Shown here: piece after piece, positions 23,785-32,241 of the stretch
Layout of the letters: each line of letters begins with the position of its first letter
Position numbering within the stretch: position 1 is the stretch's first letter
Assembly: GCA_002394395.1 (NCBI GenBank)
Contig: DGTR01000020.1
Location: forward strand, 1-64,000
Direction: 5' to 3'
From: Bacteroidales bacterium UBA4331
GTDB taxonomy: Bacteria; Bacteroidota; Bacteroidia; Bacteroidales; Paludibacteraceae
Length of the DNA: 64,000 bases
Program-made: the position numbers and the translations under genes
Notes under the pieces: generated by a model
What the model was told of the DNA's origin: nothing
Database searches by the model: none
Seen by the model: the letters and a program-made list of their open reading frames with translations, nothing else

Positions 23785-24198
23785 ATGGTATCATTCATAG
23801 CGGATAGTATAGAAATGCCTGCACTCGATGAGCGCAAGGTGACTCGTTGGATCCGGTCGGTAGCCGCCGATTATAACTTTGCCGTGGGAAACATCAATTA
23901 TATCTTCTGCTCTGATGAGCGGGAGTTGGAGGTCAACCGCCAGTTTCTGGGACATGACTATTACACGGATGTCATCACCTTCGACTACTCCACTCCCTCT
24001 ACCCTGAGCGGCGACATCTTCATTTCTCTGGACACCGTCCGCTCCAATGCGGAAATGGTCGGCACTTCTTTTGAGAACGAACTGCTCCGCATCCTCATCC
24101 ACGGTGTGCTACATCTAACGGGACAGGGCGACAAAACCCCCGAGACAAAGGCGCAGATGACTGCCAAAGAAGAACACGCGTTGGCGTTGTATAAATAA
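23785..24198 (+). CDS. ybeY: Endoribonuclease YbeY (rRNA maturation)
   Basis: 137 residues. Metal-dependent nuclease of 16S rRNA processing and ribosome quality control. NYIFCSDERELEVNRQFLGHDYYTDVITFDYS is the family centre; the zinc motif is ILIHGVLHLTGQGDKTPETKAQM. Two of the three usual His ligands are present; the third position of HGxxHLxGxDH is not His here, as I recall for Bacteroidota members in general. ATG at 23785. The pectate lyase gene follows after 19 nt and may be read through. Confidence 0.93.
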   Translation: MVSFIADSIEMPALDERKVTRWIRSVAADYNFAVGNINYIFCSDERELEVNRQFLGHDYYTDVITFDYSTPSTLSGDIFISLDTVRSNAEMVGTSFENELLRILIHGVLHLTGQGDKTPETKAQMTAKEEHALALYK

Positions 24199-24217
24199 GA
24201 ACATAATTTACTTAGAT

Positions 24218-25864
24218 ATGAAAAAGGTATTACTTATTGCAAGTCTGTTTTGGATGGTTTCATCCGTGAGCGCAGTCACTTACTGCGCGAGTGCCCCATG
24301 GGGTTATGGCAAGAGCGCTACCGGAGGCGGCAATGCCACTCCTATGCTGGTCTCTACAGAGAGTGGACTGAAGTCTGCATTGAAGAATGACAACAAAGTG
24401 ATCATCATCACGCAGAATATCTCTCTCAGCGGTTCGCAGATCGAATGCTCCAAGAGCAATATCACCCTCATGGCTCTGCCGGGAGTGAAACTGATCTCAA
24501 CCAAACAGACCCAAAATACATCGGGTATCTTGTCCTTCAAAGGCTCGAATATCATCCTGCGGAACCTCACATTTGAAGGGCCCGGCGCATATGACGTGAA
24601 CGGCAATGACAACCTGACGCTAAGTGGTGCAAAGAACGTCTGGGTGGACCATTGCGATTTCCAGGATGGTATGGACGGTAACTTCGACATCAACGGTAAA
24701 GCCGATAATATCACCGTCACATGGTGCCGATTCCGATACTTCAAAGACCCTAAATCCGGCGGATCGGGAGGTGCCAGCGACCACCGCTTTACGAACCTCA
24801 TCGGCTCTGACAGTGGCGATAAGCCTGCTGACGGCACATATAACATCACCTACGGCTATTGCTGGTGGGACGAAGGCTGCCGCGAACGTATGCCGCGTGT
24901 TCGCAATGCGAGTCTGCATTTCGTCAATTGCTACTGGAACAGTTCCGTAGCGAACTACTATATCGGTCCGGAGAACGCGGATTGCCGTTTTGAGGGTTGT
25001 ACTTTCGAAGGTGCACCCAAGACCGCTAAGATATTCTACCAGAACTACGGAGGAACAAACGGTTCCATCTATACCAACTGCGTGGCAACCAAAGGTCTTC
25101 CGTCGAATGTAACGGGCAGAACGGTTGCATCCATCAGTTATACATATCCGGAAGTATTGAGTGCCGCGGATGGCAAGACGGCGGTAACCAACAACACCTG
25201 CGGTGCAGGCGCCACGCTGAGTGTGACGAACGAAGGCGCCGTCTCCTCTTCCTGCGATAGCGGAGAAGGCGGTGGTGAAGGCGGCGGTCAAGGCGGCGGT
25301 CAAGGCGGCGACCCTATCATCGTTGATGGAGACTGCTGTGTCAGCTTAGCGAAAGGCGCAGAACCGAGTGTGGCGAACGGAGGAATCCCCACGGACTTTG
25401 CCCAATTGGCCATCACGGTCAATAACACTGGTAGCACATGGGAGGCAGACTACTTCAACATGGGTAAGAACGCTGACTACATCACCTTTGATTTCTCTGC
25501 TTACGCTGCGTCTATAGAGGCGGTAGAGTTCGATGTGACTATCCCGAATTGGGCGGAAAACAAGAACACCATCGCCTATCATTGGAACAACAACGCCAAC
25601 ACAACCTATACTATCTCAAGTTCCGCCAAAGAAATGGTACAGTTGACCGCACCGGAAGGAGCCAAATCCTTCACTATCCAGCGCTCGGCAGGTACTGGCA
25701 CACGGATCAGTGAGGTGTGCTTCCAGATAGAAGGCAACGAGCCCACAGAGAACATCCAACCGGTAGTTTCCAAACCAACAGCGCGTAAAATAATTCGCGA
25801 TGGAAGGATCCTAATCATTCGCGATGGAAAGACGTATGACATATTAGGAAGACCTGTGAGATAA
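24218..25864 (+). CDS. Secreted pectate lyase (PL1 family) with T9SS tail
   Basis: 548 residues. Signal peptide MKKVLLIASLFWMVSSVSA. The parallel beta-helix catalytic domain (~25-330) cleaves pectate by beta-elimination: NVWVDHCDFQDGMDGNFDI (Asp calcium ligands) and the catalytic CRERMPRVRNASLHFVNCYW with R-x-P-x-x-R. A Gly/Glu/Gln-rich linker (~345-360) leads to a beta-sandwich of unknown function (~370-510). The end, ARKIIRDGRILIIRDGKTYD followed by ILGRPVR, is a type A T9SS sorting tail, so the enzyme is exported or surface-bound. No SusC/SusD pair is nearby. A strong bidirectional hairpin follows. Confidence 0.93.
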   Translation: MKKVLLIASLFWMVSSVSAVTYCASAPWGYGKSATGGGNATPMLVSTESGLKSALKNDNKVIIITQNISLSGSQIECSKSNITLMALPGVKLISTKQTQNTSGILSFKGSNIILRNLTFEGPGAYDVNGNDNLTLSGAKNVWVDHCDFQDGMDGNFDINGKADNITVTWCRFRYFKDPKSGGSGGASDHRFTNLIGSDSGDKPADGTYNITYGYCWWDEGCRERMPRVRNASLHFVNCYWNSSVANYYIGPENADCRFEGCTFEGAPKTAKIFYQNYGGTNGSIYTNCVATKGLPSNVTGRTVASISYTYPEVLSAADGKTAVTNNTCGAGATLSVTNEGAVSSSCDSGEGGGEGGGQGGGQGGDPIIVDGDCCVSLAKGAEPSVANGGIPTDFAQLAITVNNTGSTWEADYFNMGKNADYITFDFSAYAASIEAVEFDVTIPNWAENKNTIAYHWNNNANTTYTISSSAKEMVQLTAPEGAKSFTIQRSAGTGTRISEVCFQIEGNEPTENIQPVVSKPTARKIIRDGRILIIRDGKTYDILGRPVR

Positions 25865-25881
25865 CACCTCGGGTACAAACA

Positions 25882-25919
25882 ACAAGAATGGCGGCTCTTA
25901 TGTGAGTCGCCATTCTTGT
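25882..25919. terminator. Bidirectional terminator between pectate lyase and sdhB
   Basis: 16-bp stem ACAAGAATGGCGGCTC (25882-25897) / GAGTCGCCATTCTTGT (25904-25919) with a 6-nt loop, between convergent genes. T-runs are weak on both sides. A second hairpin, ATCAGCCA / TGGCTGAT, follows at 25924-25943. Confidence 0.75.
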
Positions 25920-25945
25920 ATAGATCAGCCATGCTTGGCTGATAC

Positions 25946-26701
25946 TTAGTCTTTGAATTTCGCAGCGAGGAACTCGCGGTTGAGGCGAGCGATGTTCGCG
26001 AGCGAAACAGACTTAGGACACTCTGCAGCACATGCACCGGTGTTGGTACAGTTACCAAAACCGAGTTCGTCCATCTTAGCCACCATCGCTTTGGCACGAG
26101 CAGCAGCCTCGATCTTACCTTGCGGCAGGAGTGCAAGTTGGCTTACCTTCGCAGCAACGAAGAGCATTGCGGAACCATTCTTACAAGCCGCAGCACAGGC
26201 GCCGCAACCGATACAAGATGCCGCATCCATCGCCTCGTCAGCAACTGGCTTTGGAATAGGAATTGCGTTTGCGTCGGGTACACCGCCGGTATTGACGGAA
26301 ACGAATCCGCCGGCTTGCATAATCTTGTCATACGCGCCACGATCTACCATCAGGTCTTTGATTACCGGGAACGCACGGCTGCGCCACGGCTCAACGGTGA
26401 TGGTCTCGCCGTCGTGGAACTTACGCATGTGCAGCTGGCATGTAGTGATGGCGCTGTCTGGTCCGTGCGGGTGTCCGTTAACGTACATCGAGCACATTCC
26501 GCAGATACCCTCACGACAGTCGTGATCATAGGTAACAGGGTCTTTATGCTCAGCAACAAGTTGCTCGTTGAGAATATCGATCATCTCCAGGAACGAAGCA
26601 CCTTGGAATACATGTTTCAGCTCGTAGGTCTCGAAATGACCTTGCGCTTTAGGGCCGGCCTGACGCCATACCCGTACTTTGATATCAATATACTGATCCA
26701 T
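25946..26701 (-). CDS. sdhB: Succinate dehydrogenase/fumarate reductase iron-sulfur subunit
   Basis: 251 residues; passes electrons between the flavoprotein and the membrane quinone. N-terminal [2Fe-2S] ferredoxin domain: HDCREGICGMCSMYVNG, then C in TTCQLHMR. C-terminal [4Fe-4S]/[3Fe-4S] domain: ASCIGCGACAAACKNGSAML and NCTNTGACAAECPKSVSL. These are the Cys clusters of the diheme b-type (SdhC-only, subtype B) enzymes of Bacteroidota, which act mainly as fumarate reductase. Downstream of sdhA with a short gap containing a dispersed 20-mer. Confidence 0.95.
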   Translation of the reverse strand: MDQYIDIKVRVWRQAGPKAQGHFETYELKHVFQGASFLEMIDILNEQLVAEHKDPVTYDHDCREGICGMCSMYVNGHPHGPDSAITTCQLHMRKFHDGETITVEPWRSRAFPVIKDLMVDRGAYDKIMQAGGFVSVNTGGVPDANAIPIPKPVADEAMDAASCIGCGACAAACKNGSAMLFVAAKVSQLALLPQGKIEAAARAKAMVAKMDELGFGNCTNTGACAAECPKSVSLANIARLNREFLAAKFKD

Positions 26702-26721
26702 AAAACTATTTACGATTTAAT

Positions 26722-26741
26722 CATTTACCATTTGGTCATTT
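26722..26741. repeat. Dispersed 20-mer at the sdhA 3' end
   Basis: CATTTACCATTTGGTCATTT, identical to a stretch inside polA (9258-9292). It covers two of the three bases of the sdhA stop codon. Confidence 0.85.
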
Positions 26742-28863
26742 AGTTCTTATAGTTACGGGTCTTACGTTCCGTGAATTCGTAGTCCAGCGGCTCTTTGATG
26801 AGTTGCGGCTCTTGGTCCTCACCCATATATTTCCAGCAGCCTACGTAAGAGAACTTGTCGTCCTGACGGAGAGCCTCGCCTTCCGGCGTCTGGTATTCCT
26901 CGCGGAAGTGACCGCCGCAAGACTCCTCACGATGGAGGGCATCGACAGCCATCAGACGGCCTATCTCAATGAAGTCCGCCAGACGGAGCGCTTTCTCCAG
27001 CTCGTTGTTCAGGCTGTTAGCCTCACCCGGGATATAGACGTTGGTCCAGAACTCTTTCTTGATGGCGTCAATCTTCTTAATGCCTTCTTTCAAGCCCTCT
27101 GCGGTACGTCCCATGCCGACGAAGTCCCACATCACGAGACCGAGCTCTTTGTGGATGGAGTCCACAGAACGGTTACCCTTGATAGCCATCAGTTTGTCAA
27201 TCTTGTCCTGAACAGCTTTCTCTGCCTCTGCGAACTCCGGCAGGTCGGTACTCATACGAGGTACGCTGATCTGGTCTGCGAGGTAGTTCTGGATAGTGTA
27301 AGGCAGTACGAAATAGCCGTCAGCGAGACCTTGCATGAGGGCGGAAGCTCCGAGACGGTTGGCTCCGTGGTCGGAGAAGTTCGCCTCACCGATACAGAAC
27401 AGACCCTTGACGGATGTCTGCAACTCGTAGTCCACCCAGATACCGCCCATCGTATAGTGGATAGCCGGGAAGATCATCATCGGGTTCTCATACGGGTTCT
27501 CGTCCACGATCTTCTCGTACATCTGGAAGAGGTTACCATATTTCTGAGCTACGACATCTTTGCCCAGACGCTGGATTGCTTCGCTGAAATCGAGGAACAC
27601 AGCGAGACCGGTGTTGTTCACGCCGTAGCCTTTGTCGCAACGCTCTTTGGCAGCACGAGAAGCGACGTCACGAGGAACGAGGTTACCGAACGCTGGATAG
27701 CGACGCTCCAAGTAGTAATCGCGATCTTCCTCGGGGATATCACGTCCCTTGATCTCGCCTGCTTGCAGACGTTTAGCGTCCTCTAATTTCTTCGGCACCC
27801 AGATTCGTCCGTCGTTACGCAGCGACTCGGACATAAGGGTCAACTTACTCTGGAAATCACCGTGCTTCGGAATACAGGTCGGGTGGATCTGTGCGTAGCA
27901 GGGGTTAGCGAAATATGCTCCGTGGCGGTACATCTGCATAGCAGCTGAACCGTTGGAAGCCATCGCGTTGGTAGAGAGGAAGAAGGTGTTACCATAACCA
28001 CCGGAACCTACTACCACTGCGTGTGCGAAGAAGCGCTCAATGCGGCCGGTAACAAGGTTACGAGCGATGATACCGCGAGCACGTTTCTCGCCGTTCTCAT
28101 CAGCGATGAGCACGATATCGAGCATCTCATAGCGGGTGTACATCTTCACTTTGCCCTTACCAATCTGGCGGCTCAGAGCACTATATGCGCCGAGCAGCAA
28201 CTGCTGACCGGTCTGACCTTTGGCGTAGAACGTACGGCTTACCTGTGCGCCACCGAAAGAACGGTTGTCAAGCAGACCACCGTATTCGCGTGCGAAAGGA
28301 ACGCCCTGTGCTACACACTGGTCGATGATGTTATTGGAAACCTCTGCCAGACGATAAACGTTCGCCTCACGAGCGCGGTAGTCTCCACCTTTGATGGTAT
28401 CGTAGTAGAGACGATAGACGGAGTCGCCGTCATTCTGATAGTTTTTCGCTGCGTTGATACCGCCTTGTGCGGCGATAGAGTGTGCACGGCGGGGTGAGTC
28501 CTGGATACAGAAGTTGAGGACGTTAAATCCCATCTCTGCAAGGGAGGCAGCAGCCGAAGCACCAGCCAGACCGGTACCTACTACGATCACGTCCAGACGG
28601 CGTTTGTTAGCCGGGTTCACCAGTTTCTGGTGGTTCTTGTAATTGGTCCATTTCAACTCCAGCGGTCCCTCCGGGATCTTCGCGTCCTTCGGAGTGATGA
28701 CCGGAGTCGTTGCCTCTTTGACAGCCTCTGCGGCAGCAGCCTGAACCTGCTCGGTTACTTCTGCCGCCTTGTCCAGCACTTTCTCTGCCACGTCCAGAGC
28801 TGCCTCTGCTGCCTTCACTGCTACTTTTTTCGCAGCGTCTAATATTTCTTCTTTCTTTGCCAT
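26740..28863 (-). CDS. sdhA: Succinate dehydrogenase/fumarate reductase flavoprotein with extra N-terminal helix
   Basis: 707 residues. The enzyme core (~65-707) has the FAD-binding RRLDVIVVGTGLAGASAAASL, the His-FAD region PRRAHSIAAQGGINAAKNYQ, active-site blocks THP-like QIHPTCIPKHGDF and HYTMGGIWVDYELQ, and SCGGHFREEYQT. In front lies an unusual ~60-residue, almost purely Ala/Lys/Glu/Val helix (residues 1-53: KKVAVKAAEAALDVAEKVLDKAAEV) before PEGPLELKWTNYKNHQKLVNP, where homologues begin. The ATG at 28863 is the only start upstream of the core with a gap to the previous gene. Function of the extension is unknown. Confidence 0.95.
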   Translation of the reverse strand: MAKKEEILDAAKKVAVKAAEAALDVAEKVLDKAAEVTEQVQAAAAEAVKEATTPVITPKDAKIPEGPLELKWTNYKNHQKLVNPANKRRLDVIVVGTGLAGASAAASLAEMGFNVLNFCIQDSPRRAHSIAAQGGINAAKNYQNDGDSVYRLYYDTIKGGDYRAREANVYRLAEVSNNIIDQCVAQGVPFAREYGGLLDNRSFGGAQVSRTFYAKGQTGQQLLLGAYSALSRQIGKGKVKMYTRYEMLDIVLIADENGEKRARGIIARNLVTGRIERFFAHAVVVGSGGYGNTFFLSTNAMASNGSAAMQMYRHGAYFANPCYAQIHPTCIPKHGDFQSKLTLMSESLRNDGRIWVPKKLEDAKRLQAGEIKGRDIPEEDRDYYLERRYPAFGNLVPRDVASRAAKERCDKGYGVNNTGLAVFLDFSEAIQRLGKDVVAQKYGNLFQMYEKIVDENPYENPMMIFPAIHYTMGGIWVDYELQTSVKGLFCIGEANFSDHGANRLGASALMQGLADGYFVLPYTIQNYLADQISVPRMSTDLPEFAEAEKAVQDKIDKLMAIKGNRSVDSIHKELGLVMWDFVGMGRTAEGLKEGIKKIDAIKKEFWTNVYIPGEANSLNNELEKALRLADFIEIGRLMAVDALHREESCGGHFREEYQTPEGEALRQDDKFSYVGCWKYMGEDQEPQLIKEPLDYEFTERKTRNYKN

Positions 28864-28917
28864 AAATAGGTAGAATTTATATATGTTTGCTATTTTCTAC
28901 GTTAAGTACTCGTACTC

Positions 28918-30576
28918 TTATAACCGGATAACATGCATTCCGTCTATAGTATAAGTTTCTCCGTCCTGGCGTCGTATATACAGATGATTATCAATCATCA
29001 GCTTTTCCGCTTTCTTTATTGCCTGCGAGGGTTCCGTATGAATATCTGTGGGATTGCTTCCCGCGAATAGAGGTTCATACGTGACATCCCCATCCACTTG
29101 AATAAGTCGTGGATTTGTCTGGTCTCCATCGCTCCATCCGACAAAAGTGTATCCCTCATCCGCTACGGCGGTGATTGTCACCCACTCGTCACAGGCATAC
29201 TTTCCTTCTCCTGTTGCCATGCCTCCTTCAGCAGTTGCTACACTTACTTGCGGGCGTTCCTTACGGAACTTATATCCCGCCCAACTGCTGTTAGCAGCAT
29301 AGGCAAGCGAGTCCACCGAACAGCCGATCAGCACATTATACCGGGAATATAAACCGGTATAGTTATACTCAAACCATCTGTAAAAGCATTGCGCTTCAAG
29401 TTGCGGAGGAGTGACCGCATCGGAGATGATGGTACGCATGGAGTCGCAGTCATAAAATGCCATTTTTCCTACTTTTTCGCACGCTTCGGGCAGTCGTATC
29501 GTCTGCACATTGGGAAGGTGGTAGAAACCGCCCTCTTCAATCGTGCGGAGCGAGTCGGACAGCGTGACAGAATTAAGTCCCAGACACCCGGAGAAGGCAT
29601 ATTTGCCGACCGTTCGGGCTGTGTCCGGCAACACGAGGTCTGTCACACGTTGGCCGCCTACATATAAATAATTATTGTATAGCGGACTTGCTTCATCATG
29701 CTCGCAAGTGATGGCGGCATACGCAGCAAGATCCTCCACGTGTATCCGTATGCTGTCGGTACTGGAAAAACCGATTAGTCCTACATAACGGAGCGAACGG
29801 GGGATATGCAACTCCTTGATGCCTCTTAAAGCCTGCAGACCACCGGTCATGATGCTGTCCAGCATAGGCGGCAATTCCAGTTCGGTCAGACGCGGGCAGG
29901 CACGAAAGGCATACTCGCCGATTACACGAACGGATTGACCCATACGCACATAGTGGAGAGAATCCATTTGGTAGCACAGGTTAGAAGGGATATACAGCAC
30001 CGAGTCGCCGATGAACATGCTGTCTATATGCGTGCTCCAGTTGCCGGTACTGCCATTATATCCCAATGCGGATGACATACTTCCACCCCTGCAATTCTTG
30101 GCGTTGAAATGTACGACCTTCAGTTTGCCGGCGTTAGCAAAGAGTCCGCTCGGCACAGATTGTACATCTTCGCCAAAAATGACTTCGCGCAAGTTTAACG
30201 GTTTGAGCCAGTAACTATTGACAGTGCATTTTACAGCATTGTAGTACATCTTGGTGAGGCTATGACAGCCTTCGAACGCCCGTTCGCCTATTTTGGTAAT
30301 AGTCGTAGGGATAACCACCGATTCTACATCACTGTACCTCAGTGCCCATTCTCCGATTTCGGTAACGGTATATTGCACGCCGTTATGTGTTATTTGTTCG
30401 GGTATGACGACATGACCGGCATAAGCGGAAGTATTAAAATAGTCTTCCTGCGTGACAGTCGCTGTACGGGTAGAGTTATTGAGGTTATAAAAGATACCAT
30501 TGATTTCCACGTCGTAGGCGAGAGCCAAGAGATTGGCACCCAGACAGAGAACAAATATCAATAGCCGTTTATTCAT
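28918..30576 (-). CDS. Secreted leucine-rich-repeat (BspA-like) protein inside the sdh operon
   Basis: 552 residues. Signal peptide MNKRLLIFVLCLGANLLALA. LRR_5/BspA repeats of ~23 residues (VTEIGEWALRYSDVESVVIP, ITKIGERAFEGCHSLTKMYY, SLRTIEEGGFYHLPNVQTIRL, CEKVGKMAFYDCDSMRTII) form a surface solenoid. An InlB-type segment follows (ATGEGKYACDEWVTITAVADEGYTFVGWSDGDQT, cited by position ~455-490). The end, KLMIDNHLYIRRQDGETYTI then DGMHVIRL, is a T9SS tail. It lies 12 nt after sdhC and 54 nt before sdhA on the same strand, so it interrupts the sdhC-A-B operon. Probably an adhesin. Confidence 0.88.
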   Translation of the reverse strand: MNKRLLIFVLCLGANLLALAYDVEINGIFYNLNNSTRTATVTQEDYFNTSAYAGHVVIPEQITHNGVQYTVTEIGEWALRYSDVESVVIPTTITKIGERAFEGCHSLTKMYYNAVKCTVNSYWLKPLNLREVIFGEDVQSVPSGLFANAGKLKVVHFNAKNCRGGSMSSALGYNGSTGNWSTHIDSMFIGDSVLYIPSNLCYQMDSLHYVRMGQSVRVIGEYAFRACPRLTELELPPMLDSIMTGGLQALRGIKELHIPRSLRYVGLIGFSSTDSIRIHVEDLAAYAAITCEHDEASPLYNNYLYVGGQRVTDLVLPDTARTVGKYAFSGCLGLNSVTLSDSLRTIEEGGFYHLPNVQTIRLPEACEKVGKMAFYDCDSMRTIISDAVTPPQLEAQCFYRWFEYNYTGLYSRYNVLIGCSVDSLAYAANSSWAGYKFRKERPQVSVATAEGGMATGEGKYACDEWVTITAVADEGYTFVGWSDGDQTNPRLIQVDGDVTYEPLFAGSNPTDIHTEPSQAIKKAEKLMIDNHLYIRRQDGETYTIDGMHVIRL

Positions 30577-30588
30577 TGCATGTTACAG

Positions 30589-31287
30589 TTATGCGGCACA
30601 GAGTATCCCGATGCCCATGCCCAGGTAATACAATACAACAATAGTGAACGGCAGTACAACGAGGGTAGCTACGACCGTACTGATGACCTCAACGCGTTTC
30701 TGCCACTTGAGGTTGTTGAGTCCCATGGAGGTCATCGCCGAGCCCACACCATGATTGAGGTGGAGCCAGAGAACAACGAGCCAAAGGAGGTAGAGCACGC
30801 AGTAGATCTGTCCCCAAACCGGAGTAGTGAACAGCTCCTTGACGTAAGCCGCGCCGTTCTGCGGGTCAAACGCACCGGTCTCAATGCCGGAAAGCTCCGC
30901 AAACTGCATCTTGAACCAGAAGTTGTAGAGGTGCAAGCATAGGAAACCGAGGATGGTGAAGCCGAGGACGAGCATATTCTCGCTCTCCCAGGTCACACCG
31001 GGTTTCTTGTCGGTTACCGCATAGCGGTCGTTACCACGTGCTGCTCGGTTCTGAATGGTCAGATACAGACCATAGCAGAAATGCACCAAAACGAGGAACG
31101 CAATACCGAGCGAACCGATCACTGCGTACCAGTTAGCGCCGAGGAAACGGCAGATGGCGTTGTAAGCCTCCTCGCTGAATACCAGCGCAAGGTTCATGCA
31201 GCCGTGGAAAAGCAGGAAGAAAACCAACGCTGCTCCACTAAGCGCCATGACGAACTTACGGCCAATAGAAGAATCTTTTAACCACAT
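30589..31287 (-). CDS. sdhC: Succinate dehydrogenase/fumarate reductase cytochrome b subunit
   Basis: 232 residues, five transmembrane helices, diheme type: GRKFVMALSGAALVFFLLFHGCMNL with His ligand, IAFLVLVHFCYGLYLTIQN, LVLGFTILGFLCLHLYNFWFKMQF, WLVVLWLHLNHGVGSAMTS and the last helix VISTVVATLVVLPFTIVVLYY. It anchors the enzyme and exchanges electrons with menaquinone. First gene of the operon, behind a consensus promoter. It is separated from sdhA by the LRR gene, which is not the usual arrangement. Confidence 0.95.
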   Translation of the reverse strand: MWLKDSSIGRKFVMALSGAALVFFLLFHGCMNLALVFSEEAYNAICRFLGANWYAVIGSLGIAFLVLVHFCYGLYLTIQNRAARGNDRYAVTDKKPGVTWESENMLVLGFTILGFLCLHLYNFWFKMQFAELSGIETGAFDPQNGAAYVKELFTTPVWGQIYCVLYLLWLVVLWLHLNHGVGSAMTSMGLNNLKWQKRVEVISTVVATLVVLPFTIVVLYYLGMGIGILCAA

Positions 31288-31349
31288 AAGATTGTTTGTG
31301 TTTTTAGATAAATAATATTGTTAATTAATGATGATTCGTATTTCGGCTG

Positions 31350-31381
31350 CAAAATTACTAAAAAAAAATGACATACGCAAG
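31350..31381 (-). promoter_or_regulatory. Promoter of the sdh operon
   Basis: Leftward TAATTTTG (31357-31350), 20-bp spacer, TTG at 31380-31378. It overlaps the terminator of the upstream phosphatase gene. Confidence 0.75.
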
Positions 31382-31396
31382 CGCGCACGTCATTTT
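31361..31396 (-). terminator. Terminator of the PAP2 phosphatase gene
   Basis: AAAATGAC (31365-31372) / GTCATTTT (31389-31396). On the minus strand it continues into a T9 run; it lies 9 nt after the stop. Confidence 0.75.
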
Positions 31397-31404
31397 CTTA
31401 AGAA

Positions 31405-32124
31405 TTATTTAATATTCGCTCGATTTTTGCGTCGAAATTCCTTTTGTGCCTTCTTCAGTTGCTTGAGATAAGCCTTGCTGGTATGAAGTTTGGCAAAGGC
31501 TGCACTCGCCACTACGCGTGCGGCATCGACATCGCTCTGCCAGTGAAAGCCGGCGATGACGCGGCTCTGTCCGTATTCGAATCCCTCCTTCAGGAGCGCA
31601 TCTTGTGCCTTAGGATGGATCTCGCATAAGATGAGCGCCGTGCTCCATCCCAAGGTCGTATGGCCGGAAGGATACGAACCGTTATGGCTCAACTCCTCCT
31701 CATCTTCGGGCACGAGCGTAGGCTCATGGAAGACCATATACGGACGCTTACGCATGTAAGTGATCTTCGCGCTGTCGCATGCGAAACTGGTCGTTTTGGT
31801 CGCGTCCGTCAGCAGTTTCCACAGTTGGGGAGTGTTGGTCTCGGATATCTGCACACCCATGATCGGAGAGAAAATCTCCGCCATCCGCTGGACGCTATAA
31901 GCGGCGTCGAGCCGTGCTTTCTGTCCGCGGGGGGTGTTGCGGACACTTTTGCCCCATTGATATTGGGCGGTATCGTAGGCGTAACGCATCTCGTTGGTCT
32001 TAGGCGGCGCAGGCAGATAACGCAGAGCGTTCGGCATCTCCGGGGTCGTAAAATACGGGGTCACGTCCTCTGCAAACACGCAGATCGCAACCAGAAGAAA
32101 AGGAATAATAAGGGTACGTTTCAT
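31405..32124 (-). CDS. PAP2-type acid phosphatase, secreted
   Basis: 239 residues; signal peptide MKRTLIIPFLLVAICVFA. Vanadium-haloperoxidase/PAP2 motifs in order: KRPYMVFHEPT (K-x6-R-P region), NGSYPSGHTTLGWSTALIL (P-S-G-H) and GQSRVIAGFHWQSDVDAARVVAS (S-R-x5-H-x3-D). All catalytic residues (Lys, Arg, His, Arg, His, Asp) are visible. The layout is that of class A non-specific acid phosphatases, so it probably dephosphorylates small organic phosphates in the periplasm. Single-gene unit with its own promoter and terminator, divergent from porQ. Confidence 0.9.
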   Translation of the reverse strand: MKRTLIIPFLLVAICVFAEDVTPYFTTPEMPNALRYLPAPPKTNEMRYAYDTAQYQWGKSVRNTPRGQKARLDAAYSVQRMAEIFSPIMGVQISETNTPQLWKLLTDATKTTSFACDSAKITYMRKRPYMVFHEPTLVPEDEEELSHNGSYPSGHTTLGWSTALILCEIHPKAQDALLKEGFEYGQSRVIAGFHWQSDVDAARVVASAAFAKLHTSKAYLKQLKKAQKEFRRKNRANIK

Positions 32125-32149
32125 AATGTTTTTTTTATTTATCCAGCTG

Positions 32150-32181
32150 CAAAGGTACGAAAAAAATTACATATATGCAAA
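32150..32181 (-). promoter_or_regulatory. Promoter of the PAP2 gene
   Basis: Leftward TACCTTTG (32157-32150), 20-bp spacer, TTTG (32181-32178). Divergent from the porQ promoter with 4 bp between the two -33 boxes. Confidence 0.75.
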
Positions 32182-32185
32182 TAAA

Positions 32186-32217
32186 TTTGCACAATTCAAA
32201 AAAAAGCAGTAATTTTG
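32186..32217 (+). promoter_or_regulatory. Promoter of porQ-cmk-ispH
   Basis: TTTG (32186-32189), 20-bp spacer, TAATTTTG (32210-32217). The divergent -33 boxes make an interrupted palindrome GCAAATAAATTTGC. Confidence 0.75.
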
Positions 32218-32241
32218 TAGCCGAATTTAAAATGCCGTAGT

